Source: Caldilineaceae bacterium
GTDB taxonomy: Bacteria; Chloroflexota; Anaerolineae; Caldilineales; Caldilineaceae
Assembly: GCA_026645575.1 (NCBI GenBank)
Contig: JAPKMW010000029.1
Coordinates: 36,700-100,699 of the forward strand
Length of the DNA stretch: 64,000 nucleotides
Direction of reading: 5' to 3'
Both the position numbers and the translations under genes were made by a program. The stretch's first letter is position 1; the number at the start of each line of letters is the position of its first letter. Below are positions 7,856 through 16,693 of the stretch, piece by piece. A model generated the notes under the pieces. That model saw nothing but the letters and a program-made list of their open reading frames with translations, ran no database searches and was not told the origin of the DNA.

Positions 7856-9511
7856 AGCCCATCTTACCAATAACAGTTGCTGCGTTTGCTCGGTGATGCG
7901 GACACGGTGGCTGGGTTGATAGCCACTGATCCAGAGGACTTCATCGTTGCGTTGATCGACGATGAGCGGCCAACCGGCCCGTAACGGGATCGATATTTTG
8001 CGGTCCGTAAAAAAATCACCTACGGTTTTGTGGTGTCCATTCATCCCCAGCGGCGCAACGTTGTAACCAGGGTGCGGCGTGGTCAACACGGGTTGACCGA
8101 CCTGCTCGGCATCCATGTAAATCTGCCACCCATCGACCCTTGTGCGCCAATCCGGGGGCAGCGTTTGGATGGGCAACTGGGTTACGGACAACGTCCACCC
8201 GTTATCCAACCGGATGCTGCCGTTGATAGGCAAAGGCAATGCACCCACTGTTGTTCGCCAAGGTTGCGCTAGAAAAGGGTGGGTCGGCGCAAAGGGCAGC
8301 GCGTCCAACCGGTGAAGACTCAGGCGGGGCGGCGTGTTACCGATGGCGCCGGCGCTGCTCCAAGTGACATCGCCCAGCAGCGAATGTGGCCCGCTGGTTG
8401 TCAACGGGGACTGGACTGCTGCGACCAACGTCTCAATCTGGGCGAAGTCGGGGGTCAACAATTGTTGGGTTACGCAATGGCAGGCTTCCCGCAGAACGCC
8501 CCGTTGCGCCGCCACCGATAGCTGGCTTAATTTTGCCACATCCAAAACCATACGGTCCGGCGCCGTTGCCGTCTGCGCTGCCCGACTTTGTGCTTGCCAT
8601 GTCTGAAATGCTGCTGGCGTCCAATCCGGTTCGAGCAGCACGGAAAGTAGCGCTTCCTGATCCAACGTTTGTAAACGGTCGGCTTCCGCTTGCAGAATGG
8701 CGGCGGTGCGCGCCAGCGTTTGTGCGACATTGCCATTGATCGTTGCCAGCGCCGGCAGCACGCTGTGGCGTAACCGGTTGCGCACAAAGCGTTGATCCTG
8801 GTTGGTGCTATCCTCGCGCCAGCTTAGCGCGGCTGTCCGTAAGTAGCGTAGCAGATCCGCCCGTTGTACGCCCAAAAACGGTCTGACAAGGTGGAGGCGT
8901 CGTTGCTGTTGGTCGGCGGGGGCGTCCGGCCAGAGATCGCCGACCCAGCGCACGGCGCGCCAACGCATCCCGCTCAGCCCAGACAAACCACTGCCCCGCA
9001 CCAGATGAAGCAAGAGCGTCTCCGCCTGGTCATCGGCATGATGGGCCAGCGCAATGATCGGTTTCTGTGCCGGCGGTGTAACTTGTAGCGCGACCTCTGT
9101 TAGAAAACGGTAACGCGCTTGCCGACCGGCGGCTTCTACGCCGTCGTCGCTAGCCGTTAGGGCGCCAGTGGGCAACTGCCGGTGATGAAAAGGCAACTGC
9201 CATTGGGCGGCCAACGCTGCCACAAAGTGGGCGTCGGCGGCTGATTCCGGGCGTAAGTTGTGATCCAGATGGGCGACATGCAGGGTCAACTGCCAGGTCG
9301 GAGCCAAGGTACGTAACACAGATAACAGCGCCACGCTATCGGCGCCGCCGCTGACGGCCACTACCACCGGTTGGGGTTGTGCGGACGTTGTTGGAAAAAG
9401 CTGATGGTGCGCCTGCACAGCCTGACATTGTTGTACCAACGGATCTGGTTGTCGCAATCGATCAGGCGACGGTAGGGTGCTTTGCGCCGGTAACGCGTGA
9501 TGACTTTTCAT
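7826..9511 (-). CDS. tilS: tRNA(Ile)-lysidine synthetase
   Basis: 561 residues from the ATG at 9511. The PP-loop ATP-binding motif SGGADS is at residues 54-59 (VVVAVSGGADSVALL), followed by AHLDHNLRPESAADA and ALAHHADDQAETLLLHLVRG, all diagnostic of TilS, which converts C34 of tRNA(Ile2) to lysidine so that it reads AUA. A TilS C-terminal domain follows. The ATG is chosen because an extended -10 box ends seven bases upstream, implying a leaderless message; the longer open frame to 9589 would include that promoter. The last eight or so residues (ENRRQNVP) and stop come from a direct repeat. Confidence 0.92.
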   Translation of the reverse strand: MKSHHALPAQSTLPSPDRLRQPDPLVQQCQAVQAHHQLFPTTSAQPQPVVVAVSGGADSVALLSVLRTLAPTWQLTLHVAHLDHNLRPESAADAHFVAALAAQWQLPFHHRQLPTGALTASDDGVEAAGRQARYRFLTEVALQVTPPAQKPIIALAHHADDQAETLLLHLVRGSGLSGLSGMRWRAVRWVGDLWPDAPADQQQRRLHLVRPFLGVQRADLLRYLRTAALSWREDSTNQDQRFVRNRLRHSVLPALATINGNVAQTLARTAAILQAEADRLQTLDQEALLSVLLEPDWTPAAFQTWQAQSRAAQTATAPDRMVLDVAKLSQLSVAAQRGVLREACHCVTQQLLTPDFAQIETLVAAVQSPLTTSGPHSLLGDVTWSSAGAIGNTPPRLSLHRLDALPFAPTHPFLAQPWRTTVGALPLPINGSIRLDNGWTLSVTQLPIQTLPPDWRTRVDGWQIYMDAEQVGQPVLTTPHPGYNVAPLGMNGHHKTVGDFFTDRKISIPLRAGWPLIVDQRNDEVLWISGYQPSHRVRITEQTQQLLLVRWAKENRRQNVP

Positions 9512-9518
9512 GCGGCTG

Positions 9519-9530
9519 ATTATACCATAA
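9519..9530 (-). promoter_or_regulatory. Extended -10 promoter of tilS (leaderless)
   Basis: On the minus strand TTATGGTATAAT, an extended -10 box, ends seven bases before the tilS ATG. It is an exact mirror of the box at 9567-9578. Confidence 0.65.
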
Positions 9531-9566
9531 CGATAAATAGAGAATGCTTTTTTGTTCGTATCGTGC

Positions 9567-9578
9567 TTATGGTATAAT
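9567..9578 (+). promoter_or_regulatory. Extended -10 promoter of the mreB operon
   Basis: TTATGGTATAAT with a T-rich -35 area (about 9550-9556). It lies 149 bases upstream of the mreB GTG and is the inverted copy of the tilS box, making a 12-bp perfect inverted repeat separated by 36 bases. Confidence 0.6.
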
Positions 9579-9621
9579 GACAAGCACATTGTCCTTTGCG
9601 TGTTCTGGGCGCGCTTTGTCC

Positions 9622-9661
9622 GTAAGAAATTTGTCTATAAGAAATTTATTTGTAAGAAATA
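9622..9661. repeat. Three taagaaat motifs at 15-base spacing in the mreB leader
   Basis: TAAGAAAT begins at 9623, 9638 and 9653. The even spacing suggests slippage-derived tandem repeats or binding sites on alternate helix turns. It lies between promoter and start of mreB. Confidence 0.6.
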
Positions 9662-9727
9662 GAATAGAAAAACTGTTACGAACAAAGCATGGTGGACAAA
9701 ACCTTGTAAGTAGGAGATGAATCATCT

Positions 9728-10798
9728 GTGAATAATCCATTCGATTGGCTGCTCGGCCTTTTCTCGCTCGACATCGGGATCGATCTGGGCACCGCGAATA
9801 CGTTGGTCCACGTCAAAAATCGCGGCATTATCATTAACGAACCGTCTATTGTGGCGATTGACCGATCTTCGCGGCGGCGCGCCGTGGTGAAGGCGATTGG
9901 AAATGACGCAAAAGAGATGGTGGGGCGGACACCGGCCCATATCGTGGCCGTGCGCCCCTTGCAAGACGGGGTAATCTCAGATTTTGATGTTACCGAACGC
10001 ATGATTCACCATTTTATCGGTAAAGTCCATGGCAATCGCGCCTTTGGCGCCGCCCGCCCGCGTGTGGTGGTTGGCATTCCATCGGGGGTAACGGAAGTGG
10101 AAAAGCGCGCCGTCCGCGATGCGGCCATTAGCGCCGGCGCTCGTGAAGCAGGTCTCGTGGAAGAGCCAATGGCGGCGGCCATCGGCGCCGGTCTCCCCGT
10201 CACCGAATCGGTCGGTTCGATGATTGTGGACATTGGCGGTGGCACCACCGAAGTAGCGGTCATCTCGCTGGGCGGTATTGTTGTCTCCCGCTCCATTCGC
10301 GTGGCCGGCGACGAGATGAATGAAGACATCATGAGCTATTCCCGCCAGAAATATAGCCTGCTCATCGGCGAGCGCATGGCTGAACGCTGCAAGATCGAAA
10401 TTGGCTCGGCCTACCCCATGGAACAAGAACGCACGATGATCTTGCGCGGCCGCAATCTGGTGACCGGCTTGCCGGAAGCAATTGAGGTCAGCTCGGTGGA
10501 AATTCGCGAAGCGCTCTCCGGCTCAGTACAGGTCATTGTCGATGCCGTCAAGGCGACGCTGGATGAAACCCCGCCCGAATTGGTGGCCGACTTAATGGAA
10601 TATGGCATTGTGTTGGCCGGCGGCGGCGCCCTGTTGCATGGCCTGGCGCAACGTTTGCAAGACGAAACCCGCATGCACGTCTACGTTGCCGACAACCCAT
10701 TGACCGCCGTCGTTATGGGCACCGGCATGATCCTGGAAAAACCCGAATTCTATCGAGAAACGCTGACCAGTATGCAGCGGAAGAGTACGGTGCGGTAG
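9728..10798 (+). CDS. mreB: Rod-shape-determining actin homologue MreB
   Basis: 356 residues, GTG start at 9728. Actin-fold signatures are clear: SLDIGIDLGTANTLVHVK (phosphate 1), IVDIGGGTTEVAVISLGGI (phosphate 2) and GIVLAGGGALLHGLAQRL (adenosine motif). MreB polymerises on the inner face of the membrane and guides the elongation machinery. It opens the operon mreB-mreC-mreD-mrdA-minC-minD-rodA. AGGAG lies about 11 bases upstream of the start. A hairpin separates it from mreC. Confidence 0.97.
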   Translation: MNNPFDWLLGLFSLDIGIDLGTANTLVHVKNRGIIINEPSIVAIDRSSRRRAVVKAIGNDAKEMVGRTPAHIVAVRPLQDGVISDFDVTERMIHHFIGKVHGNRAFGAARPRVVVGIPSGVTEVEKRAVRDAAISAGAREAGLVEEPMAAAIGAGLPVTESVGSMIVDIGGGTTEVAVISLGGIVVSRSIRVAGDEMNEDIMSYSRQKYSLLIGERMAERCKIEIGSAYPMEQERTMILRGRNLVTGLPEAIEVSSVEIREALSGSVQVIVDAVKATLDETPPELVADLMEYGIVLAGGGALLHGLAQRLQDETRMHVYVADNPLTAVVMGTGMILEKPEFYRETLTSMQRKSTVR

Positions 10799-10805
10799 GG
10801 AATAG

Positions 10806-10868
10806 ATATTGGATATTAGGTATTAGGTATTCGGTACGAAATCTTCACCAATACCTAATATCCAATAT
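10806..10868. repeat. Perfect 18-bp inverted repeat between mreB and mreC
   Basis: Left arm 10806-10823 (atattggatattaggtat), right arm 10851-10868, loop 27 bases. It could attenuate or set the mreB:mreC expression ratio. Confidence 0.88.
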
Positions 10869-10884
10869 ACTTGCTGAAAGAACC

Positions 10885-11853
10885 ATGATCCGAAACACCG
10901 AACGACGACCGCGCGCACCGGGAGAACTGGGCATCCGTATTGTCATCCTGGTGCTGGCGGCGTTGTTGTTGATGGCGCTGCAATTGACCGGGCAGTTGCA
11001 ATCGTTGCGCAGCGCCATCAGCTTTGTTACGGCGCCGGCGCAACTAGGGGCGACTGGTTTTGCGCGCACCATCACCGACGCGGTCGATTTTGTGTTAGAA
11101 CTGGGCGTGTTACGGCAACGAGTGAATGAGCTGGAGCAGATCAACGCCGGTCTGCGCGCCGAAAACTTTTCCTTACGCGAAGTCGAACAAGAAAATGAGC
11201 GGATGCGGCGCATCCTGGCCTTTGCCCAAACCCGCCCGGGTTTGGAATTGCGCGGCGCGCAGATTATTGCCCGTGTCATCGGCCAGGAAAGCACCAACTT
11301 TCTCGAATATATTGAAATCGATCTGGGGGCGAGCCACAACATTGCCATAGGAATGCCGGTGGTGACGGAACAGGGGTTGGTTGGTCGTATTAGTGAAGTA
11401 AATAACGTTACCTCCAAGGTTTTGTTGATCACCGACCCCAGCAGCGCGGTCAATGCGATCTTACAAAGTAGCCGGCTGAACGGCATTATTCAAGGCGCCC
11501 CCAATGGGGATCTGGTCATGGACTTTATTCCTCAAGGCCCCGTCTTCAGCGTAGGCGAAGTGGTTTTAACTTCCGGCATGGGGGTGCGGTTTCCCAGAGG
11601 GATCCCGATTGGGCAGGTAGTTGAGCGGCGCCAGCGGGATATTGATATCTTTCAACAAGCGGTGGTGCGGCCCAACATTGATTTCAGCAGCCTGGAACTA
11701 GTGGCGATTGTCACCAACTTTGATCCGCAAGAAGAGGTGCCGGCCCTAAGCGAGACGCCCACCCCTGATCCGTCTGCACTCATCACCGGGACGACAGCAT
11801 TGACGGCAACCAGTGCCATCACGGCCACAACACCAGTGACAACCAGCCCATGA
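10885..11853 (+). CDS. mreC: Rod-shape-determining protein MreC
   Basis: 322 residues. A single N-terminal membrane segment (IRIVILVLAALLLMALQL) is followed by a coiled coil around residues 70-110 (LRQRVNELEQINAGLRAENF) and the MreC beta domain with IARVIGQESTNFLEYIEIDL and GMPVVTEQGLVGRISEV. The tail after about residue 290 is rich in Thr, Pro and Ser and probably disordered. MreC is the periplasmic or cell-wall-side scaffold that activates PBP2. Its TGA overlaps the mreD ATG by four bases. Confidence 0.94.
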   Translation: MIRNTERRPRAPGELGIRIVILVLAALLLMALQLTGQLQSLRSAISFVTAPAQLGATGFARTITDAVDFVLELGVLRQRVNELEQINAGLRAENFSLREVEQENERMRRILAFAQTRPGLELRGAQIIARVIGQESTNFLEYIEIDLGASHNIAIGMPVVTEQGLVGRISEVNNVTSKVLLITDPSSAVNAILQSSRLNGIIQGAPNGDLVMDFIPQGPVFSVGEVVLTSGMGVRFPRGIPIGQVVERRQRDIDIFQQAVVRPNIDFSSLELVAIVTNFDPQEEVPALSETPTPDPSALITGTTALTATSAITATTPVTTSP

Positions 11854-12398
11854 ACGGCCATCGTCTACCACTTTACGTTATGCCCGCGCTGCTCTTGCTG
11901 ACGGCGCTTTTACAATCAACCGTGACTGTGCGCTTGGAACTGTGGGGCGTCAAGCCGGATTTAGTCTTGATCCTGGTGGTCATTAGCGCCTTGCTCTATG
12001 GCAGTAAGGCTGCGCTGGTCTGGGGGTTTCTGGGAGGGATCGGCGTGGATCTCTTTAGTGGCGGTCCGTTGGGCATCTCCAGCCTGGGGCTAATGCTGGT
12101 GGCGCTGGTTGCCGGTTTGGGCCATCGCACCCTTTCGCGCTATCATCTGCTGGTGCCGGTGAGCGCTGGCGCGCTAGGCACCTTGCTCTATGGGTTGGTT
12201 TACATCGGTCTCTTAACTTTGCTGCGCGAAATTGCCGACCAAACCACCATTTTTGGAATCCTAGTGCTGCCGAATTACCAATTGCCCTTTTGGCCTACCG
12301 TGCAGGCTGTGGTTGTCCCGGCAACCCTCTATAATACCTTGCTTATACTCTTGGTGACACCGCTCCTCAATCGGATACCAGAAATTCAGGAGGCGTGA
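11850..12398 (+). CDS. mreD: Rod-shape-determining membrane protein MreD
   Basis: 182 residues, almost wholly hydrophobic with five to six membrane segments. GVKPDLVLILVVISALLYG and WGFLGGIGVDLFSGGPLG are typical of MreD. It completes the elongasome core with MreB and MreC. The start overlaps mreC (ATGA) and its stop overlaps the start of mrdA, so the three are translationally coupled. Confidence 0.92.
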   Translation: MNGHRLPLYVMPALLLLTALLQSTVTVRLELWGVKPDLVLILVVISALLYGSKAALVWGFLGGIGVDLFSGGPLGISSLGLMLVALVAGLGHRTLSRYHLLVPVSAGALGTLLYGLVYIGLLTLLREIADQTTIFGILVLPNYQLPFWPTVQAVVVPATLYNTLLILLVTPLLNRIPEIQEA

Positions 12399-14575
12399 TG
12401 ATCTTTGAACGGGAAACAGCGGGCGACACAAGCCGGTTGTCCGTTATACTTTTTCGACTAAGTTTATTGATCGTTTTCTTTGTCCTGGTGGGTCGCATCT
12501 TTCAATTACAGGTGGTGGAGGGTGAGACTTTCCGTGAACGCGCCGCCAGCAATCGCTACGAACTAGTGGAAATACCGGCGCAACGGGGGGTCATCTACGA
12601 CAGTAACAACCAGATCCTGGCGCGCAATCGCCCAAGCTTTGAAGTGGCGTTGATTCCCGAACATATTGCCGATGATGATTTCACCACCCCGGTCGACGAA
12701 GAGGCGCTGGCAATTGAGAATGTGTTGCGGGTATTACGCGCCGATAGTGATCCGAATATTGCGTTGCGGATTGCGGAATTGATGTTTCGGCGCTTAGGGC
12801 GTAGCGACTATGCCGCCGCCGTGGAAGGGGCTGGCGTCAAACTCAATTACATTGAAGTGCCAGCCAGCACCATTCTTGACGCCACCCCGAATCAATCCGC
12901 CGAAAGCCGGCAGGAGTTGATCGCCATTCCCGATATTTCCGAACCGTTGCCGATGGCGGGGTTGGTGGCGCTGGTGCAATCGCTGGTCTCCTCGCGCAAA
13001 CTTGGCACAGCTTCCCAACCCATTCCAATTCTAAATCTGGTGGATCGGATTCAGGCCTTTGCCGTCGAAGAGGAGACCTATCGCCTCCCCGGCGTGCAGG
13101 TGCTGCCGGTGCCGGTACGCGAATATGTCTATAAGGATCTTATGAGCCATGTGCTGGGCTTTATGGGGCCGATCCCCAAAGAAGGAGCAGAGCGTTATAA
13201 AGCGCAGGGCTATGCGAACCCGAATGAAAAAGTAGGGCTGAGCGGATTAGAATATTCCTACCAGACCGAGTTGCGCGGCCTGCCGGGTTATGAGCAAATT
13301 GAAGTCGATATTTTGGGGAAACGCATCCGTACGGTCAGCACGACGGTTGAAGCCAGAACCGGCTCCAATCTGGTATTGAGCATTGACCGTCGCTTGCAAG
13401 CGGTGATGCAGAGCGCGCTCCAGGCGAAGATGGATGAAACCGAAGCGCAATGGGGGGTGACGATTGCCATGAATCCCCAGAATGGCGCCGTGCTGGGCAT
13501 GGTCAGTCTACCTTCCTATGACAACAACATCTTTGCCGAGCAGATCGATCTGAAAGCGTACAAAGCGTTGGCCGAAGACAAGCGGCTGCCCATGATTAAT
13601 TATGCCATTGGCGGAATCTATCCGCCTGGCTCAACCTATAAAATTGTCTCGGCAATGGCGGCGCTGGCGGAAGGGGTGATTGAACCGGATACGCAAATTA
13701 TGGATGCAGGGCCGATCTATCTGCCCAATCAGTTCTTCCCAAATGACCTGTCGCAGGCGCAACGTTTTGTCAGTTGGAACCATCTGCGCGGCATTGTCCA
13801 CGGCCCTATGACGGTGGTCGATGGCCTGGCGCTCTCGAATGATATTTTCTTCTACTGGATTGGCGGCGGCTATCCACCGGCCCAGTTCCGCGGACTTGGC
13901 AATAAAAATATGGCAAAATGGTCAGAACTATTTGGCTATGGCCCACCCACCGGTGTTGACATCCCTGGTGAAGTAGAAGGGCTGGTGCCGACTGACCAGT
14001 GGAAGCGTCAATTATATGCCGAAACCTGGACCACGGGTGACAGCTACAACTTGTCAATCGGTCAGGGCTATTTGTTGGCAACGCCATTACAGGTGCTTGC
14101 CAGTTTTGTTCCCGTCGCCAATGGTGGTACGCTTTATCAACCGCAAATTGTTTATCAAATCCGCGACGCCAATGGCAACTTGCAACGGGACTTTACCCCC
14201 AAGGTCATCCGTCAACTTGCCGTTGATCCGGAAGATATGAAGGCGGTAGAGCTGGGGCTATGGTCGGTTGTCAACGGGGAGCGGGGCACTGCGCCCAACA
14301 GCCGGGTCGAGGGCATTGAGGTGGCCGGCAAGACCGGCACCGCCGAGTATTGTGATATTTATGAAAAAGAGGATGCCCCCGGCGAATATGATTGTCGGCG
14401 CAATGACAAAGGGTTCTTGCCCACCCATGCTTGGTATGTCGGCTATGCACCCTTTGACAAACCAGAAATCGCGGTTGTCGCCTTTGTCTATAATGGCGGC
14501 GAAGGCTCCGGCACGACTGTACCCATTGTCCAGGCGATTTTACAAGCCTATTTTAAAGAATTGCACCCGCGGTGA
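12398..14575 (+). CDS. mrdA: Peptidoglycan D,D-transpeptidase PBP2
   Basis: 725 residues from the ATG at 12398 (GGAGG four bases upstream; GTG 12395 is an alternative). One N-terminal membrane anchor, a PBP dimer domain beginning ELVEIPAQRGVIYDSNNQIL, then the class B transpeptidase domain. The three active-site motifs are seen: STYK with nucleophile Ser412, SND at 480-482 and KTG at 645-647. It cross-links new strands during elongation together with RodA, whose gene closes the operon. An extra segment of about 120 residues before the transpeptidase domain is usual for this branch. Confidence 0.94.
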   Translation: MIFERETAGDTSRLSVILFRLSLLIVFFVLVGRIFQLQVVEGETFRERAASNRYELVEIPAQRGVIYDSNNQILARNRPSFEVALIPEHIADDDFTTPVDEEALAIENVLRVLRADSDPNIALRIAELMFRRLGRSDYAAAVEGAGVKLNYIEVPASTILDATPNQSAESRQELIAIPDISEPLPMAGLVALVQSLVSSRKLGTASQPIPILNLVDRIQAFAVEEETYRLPGVQVLPVPVREYVYKDLMSHVLGFMGPIPKEGAERYKAQGYANPNEKVGLSGLEYSYQTELRGLPGYEQIEVDILGKRIRTVSTTVEARTGSNLVLSIDRRLQAVMQSALQAKMDETEAQWGVTIAMNPQNGAVLGMVSLPSYDNNIFAEQIDLKAYKALAEDKRLPMINYAIGGIYPPGSTYKIVSAMAALAEGVIEPDTQIMDAGPIYLPNQFFPNDLSQAQRFVSWNHLRGIVHGPMTVVDGLALSNDIFFYWIGGGYPPAQFRGLGNKNMAKWSELFGYGPPTGVDIPGEVEGLVPTDQWKRQLYAETWTTGDSYNLSIGQGYLLATPLQVLASFVPVANGGTLYQPQIVYQIRDANGNLQRDFTPKVIRQLAVDPEDMKAVELGLWSVVNGERGTAPNSRVEGIEVAGKTGTAEYCDIYEKEDAPGEYDCRRNDKGFLPTHAWYVGYAPFDKPEIAVVAFVYNGGEGSGTTVPIVQAILQAYFKELHPR

Positions 14576-14580
14576 GAAAC

Positions 14581-14669
14581 GATGACAAGGTGACAGGGTG
14601 AAGGGGTGACAAGGTCGATTACCCTTCACCCTTTCACCCCTTCACCTTGTCATCTTGTCACGTTGTCAC
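14581..14669. repeat. Imperfect hairpin of the gacaaggtgac family after mrdA
   Basis: Left part (14581-14615) consists of gatgacaaggtgacagggtg-like units, right part (about 14621-14669) of their reverse complement. It separates the mre block from minC. Confidence 0.75.
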
Positions 14670-14715
14670 AATTTTCGATTATCACTGAACCACAATCACG
14701 CAGAAAGGCCCGTAC

Positions 14716-15771
14716 ATGTCGATGCAGGAACCCCCCCGAAGACCCTTTAATCTCAACCAGCAGCAAGGAGTGCAGGCCGATGCCGTGCGCTCAAAAATTG
14801 CCACGTTGATGGACGGGGTGACAATGCGTGATGGGCATCGACCGCGCCCAAGTCAACCAGCGCCGGCGCCACCACCGGCGGCGTCAGCGCCTGGTATCGA
14901 GAATGGTGCGATGGCGGCTGCGTCCGCCACGGTCGCCAATCGTGCTGTAGTGAACCAAGAGGTCCCCATGATCGATCAAGGAAACGAAGCTGAACTTTTG
15001 TCGGAATCGGTGGCGCCGATTGGTGAACCAATTCCCGGCGCCGTCAATATCCGCGGGCGCGCCGGCGGCGTCTTGATCGAGATCGGCAAAGGGAGTTGGG
15101 CGGAAATTATTGTCGTGTTGACCGATCGGTTGACACGCGCCGCCACCTTTTTCCGCAACGGCAAAGTGGCGTTGGAACTTGGCCCCCGTGTGTTGAGCGA
15201 ACAGGAGTTGCGCCAACTTTACCACCTCCTGGCGCAACATCATCTCACGCTTGGCTTGATCCGCACGGCAGCGCCGGACACCTTTCAGTTGGCCTTGGCC
15301 CTGGGGTTGGCAGCGCATCTGGAAAACCCGGAGAGTCGGGTGGTGACAACGGCGCAGCAAGCGTTGGGCAATGTGGTGGAAGAACAACACTTTGTCTACA
15401 GCGGCCATCTGCGCGCCGGCCAGGTCTTGCGTCGCCAGGAGCATATTCTGGTGATTGGCGATGTCAATCCGGGCGCCACGGTCATCAGCGACGGTGATAT
15501 TTTGGTTTGGGGACGACTGCGTGGGGTGGCTCATGCTGGCGCCGGCGGCGATGAACGGGCAGTGATTGCGGCGCTGGAGCTTTCACCGGTTCAGTTGCGC
15601 ATTGATGAAACCCTTGCCATTGCCCCCGAAGCCCAACCCAACAAAGGGTGGGGTCCCTGGCGACGGGCGGCGCTGAAGCAACCGGAAATTGCCTATCTCA
15701 CCGGCAGTGAGATCGTTGTCGAAGCCTGGGACGCCACCAAATTCGGCGGCATCGCCACCTTGCGTCGTTAA
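14716..15771 (+). CDS. minC: Septum-site-determining protein MinC
   Basis: 351 residues. The C-terminal beta-helix domain is unmistakable: a run of QVLRRQEHILVIGDVNPGA, ISDGDILVWGRLRGVAHAGA and ELSPVQLRIDETLAIAP. The N-terminal 100 residues are Pro/Ala-rich and probably unstructured; a MinC_N-like domain follows (GRAGGVLIEIGKGSWAEIIV). MinC blocks FtsZ assembly away from midcell and partners with MinD, whose gene lies 40 bases downstream. MinE was not found here. Confidence 0.92.
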   Translation: MSMQEPPRRPFNLNQQQGVQADAVRSKIATLMDGVTMRDGHRPRPSQPAPAPPPAASAPGIENGAMAAASATVANRAVVNQEVPMIDQGNEAELLSESVAPIGEPIPGAVNIRGRAGGVLIEIGKGSWAEIIVVLTDRLTRAATFFRNGKVALELGPRVLSEQELRQLYHLLAQHHLTLGLIRTAAPDTFQLALALGLAAHLENPESRVVTTAQQALGNVVEEQHFVYSGHLRAGQVLRRQEHILVIGDVNPGATVISDGDILVWGRLRGVAHAGAGGDERAVIAALELSPVQLRIDETLAIAPEAQPNKGWGPWRRAALKQPEIAYLTGSEIVVEAWDATKFGGIATLRR

Positions 15772-15811
15772 CCTGTGGATCGACCACAACCGTAGAAAGT
15801 ATGCGTTTGTA

Positions 15812-16603
15812 ATGGCTGGAACGATTGTAACGATTACCTCCGGTAAAGGGGGCGTGGGCAAGACAACCACCACCTCTAATTTAGCTGCGGCGTTGGCGCT
15901 CATGGGAAAGCGGGTGGTGACGCTCGACGCTGATATTGGTCTGCGTAACCTCGATCTGGTGATGGGATTAGAGAACCGGATTGTTTATGATTTGGTGGAT
16001 GTGGTCGAAGGACGTTGCGAGTTGGGTCAAGCGTTGGTGCGCGACCCGCGCGCCAAATTTCTCTACCTGCTCCCTGCCGCCCAGACCCGCGATAAATCGG
16101 AAGTCAGCATTGATCAGATGTTGCGCCTCTGCAATGCGCTGCGCCAAAATGCCGACTATGTCTTAATCGACTCGCCCGCCGGCATTGAGCATGGCTTTCA
16201 AACCGCCATCGCCCCCGCCGATCTGGTGGTGATTGTCACCACCTCGGATGTCAGCGCGTTGCGCGACGCCGATAAGGTGCTCTATTTGTTAGAGCGCGAT
16301 TGGAAGCGCCCCACCGGCCTGGTCCTCAACCGCTACAACCCCGATTTGGTACGCGCCGGTGAGATGCGCAACATCGATGATGTCTTGGATATTCTGGCGA
16401 TTGATCTCCTGGGCGTTGTCCCCGATGATAGCCGCATTTTACTCAGCACCGACCGCGGTACGCCCATCGTCTTTGACCGCCGCTTCTATGTCAAGCGCGC
16501 CTATCGCAACATTGCCCAGCGGCTGCTCGGCAACAATGTCCCCCTGATGAATTTCCGCCCCGGCTTTTTTGAAAAGCTCTGGGCGCGACTCTTTGACCGG
16601 TAA
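15812..16603 (+). CDS. minD: Septum-site-determining ATPase MinD
   Basis: 263 residues from the ATG at 15812, giving the canonical start MAGTIVTITSGKGGVGKTTT with the deviant Walker A at residues 11-18. VVTLDADIGLRNLDLVMGLE and YVLIDSPAGIEHGF are MinD signatures. The C-terminal FFEKLWARLFDR can form the amphipathic membrane-targeting helix. An upstream in-frame extension into minC is not believable. It recruits MinC to the membrane. Confidence 0.95.
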   Translation: MAGTIVTITSGKGGVGKTTTTSNLAAALALMGKRVVTLDADIGLRNLDLVMGLENRIVYDLVDVVEGRCELGQALVRDPRAKFLYLLPAAQTRDKSEVSIDQMLRLCNALRQNADYVLIDSPAGIEHGFQTAIAPADLVVIVTTSDVSALRDADKVLYLLERDWKRPTGLVLNRYNPDLVRAGEMRNIDDVLDILAIDLLGVVPDDSRILLSTDRGTPIVFDRRFYVKRAYRNIAQRLLGNNVPLMNFRPGFFEKLWARLFDR

Positions 16604-16605
16604 GC

Positions 16606-16692
16606 AGTCCGTAGTCCACAGTCGATGCATGTAAACCGACTCTGGACTCTGGACTACGGACTCTGGACTCTGAACTCTGGACTTAGGACTCT
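16606..16692. repeat. Hairpin and tandem units of the agtccgtagtcc family upstream of rodA
   Basis: Left arm 16606-16624 (agtccgtagtccacagtcg) pairs with 16643-16662; tandem ctctggact-type units continue to 16692 and end next to the rodA Shine-Dalgarno. Relatives lie at 24194, 26754 and 43522. Confidence 0.78.
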
Positions 16693-16693
16693 C

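Noticed and set aside
16625..16693. Extended RodA N-terminus with LWTLDYGLWTLNSG repeats
   Set aside because: This is translation of the agtccgtagtcc repeat; AGGA and an ATG at 16694 mark the true start.
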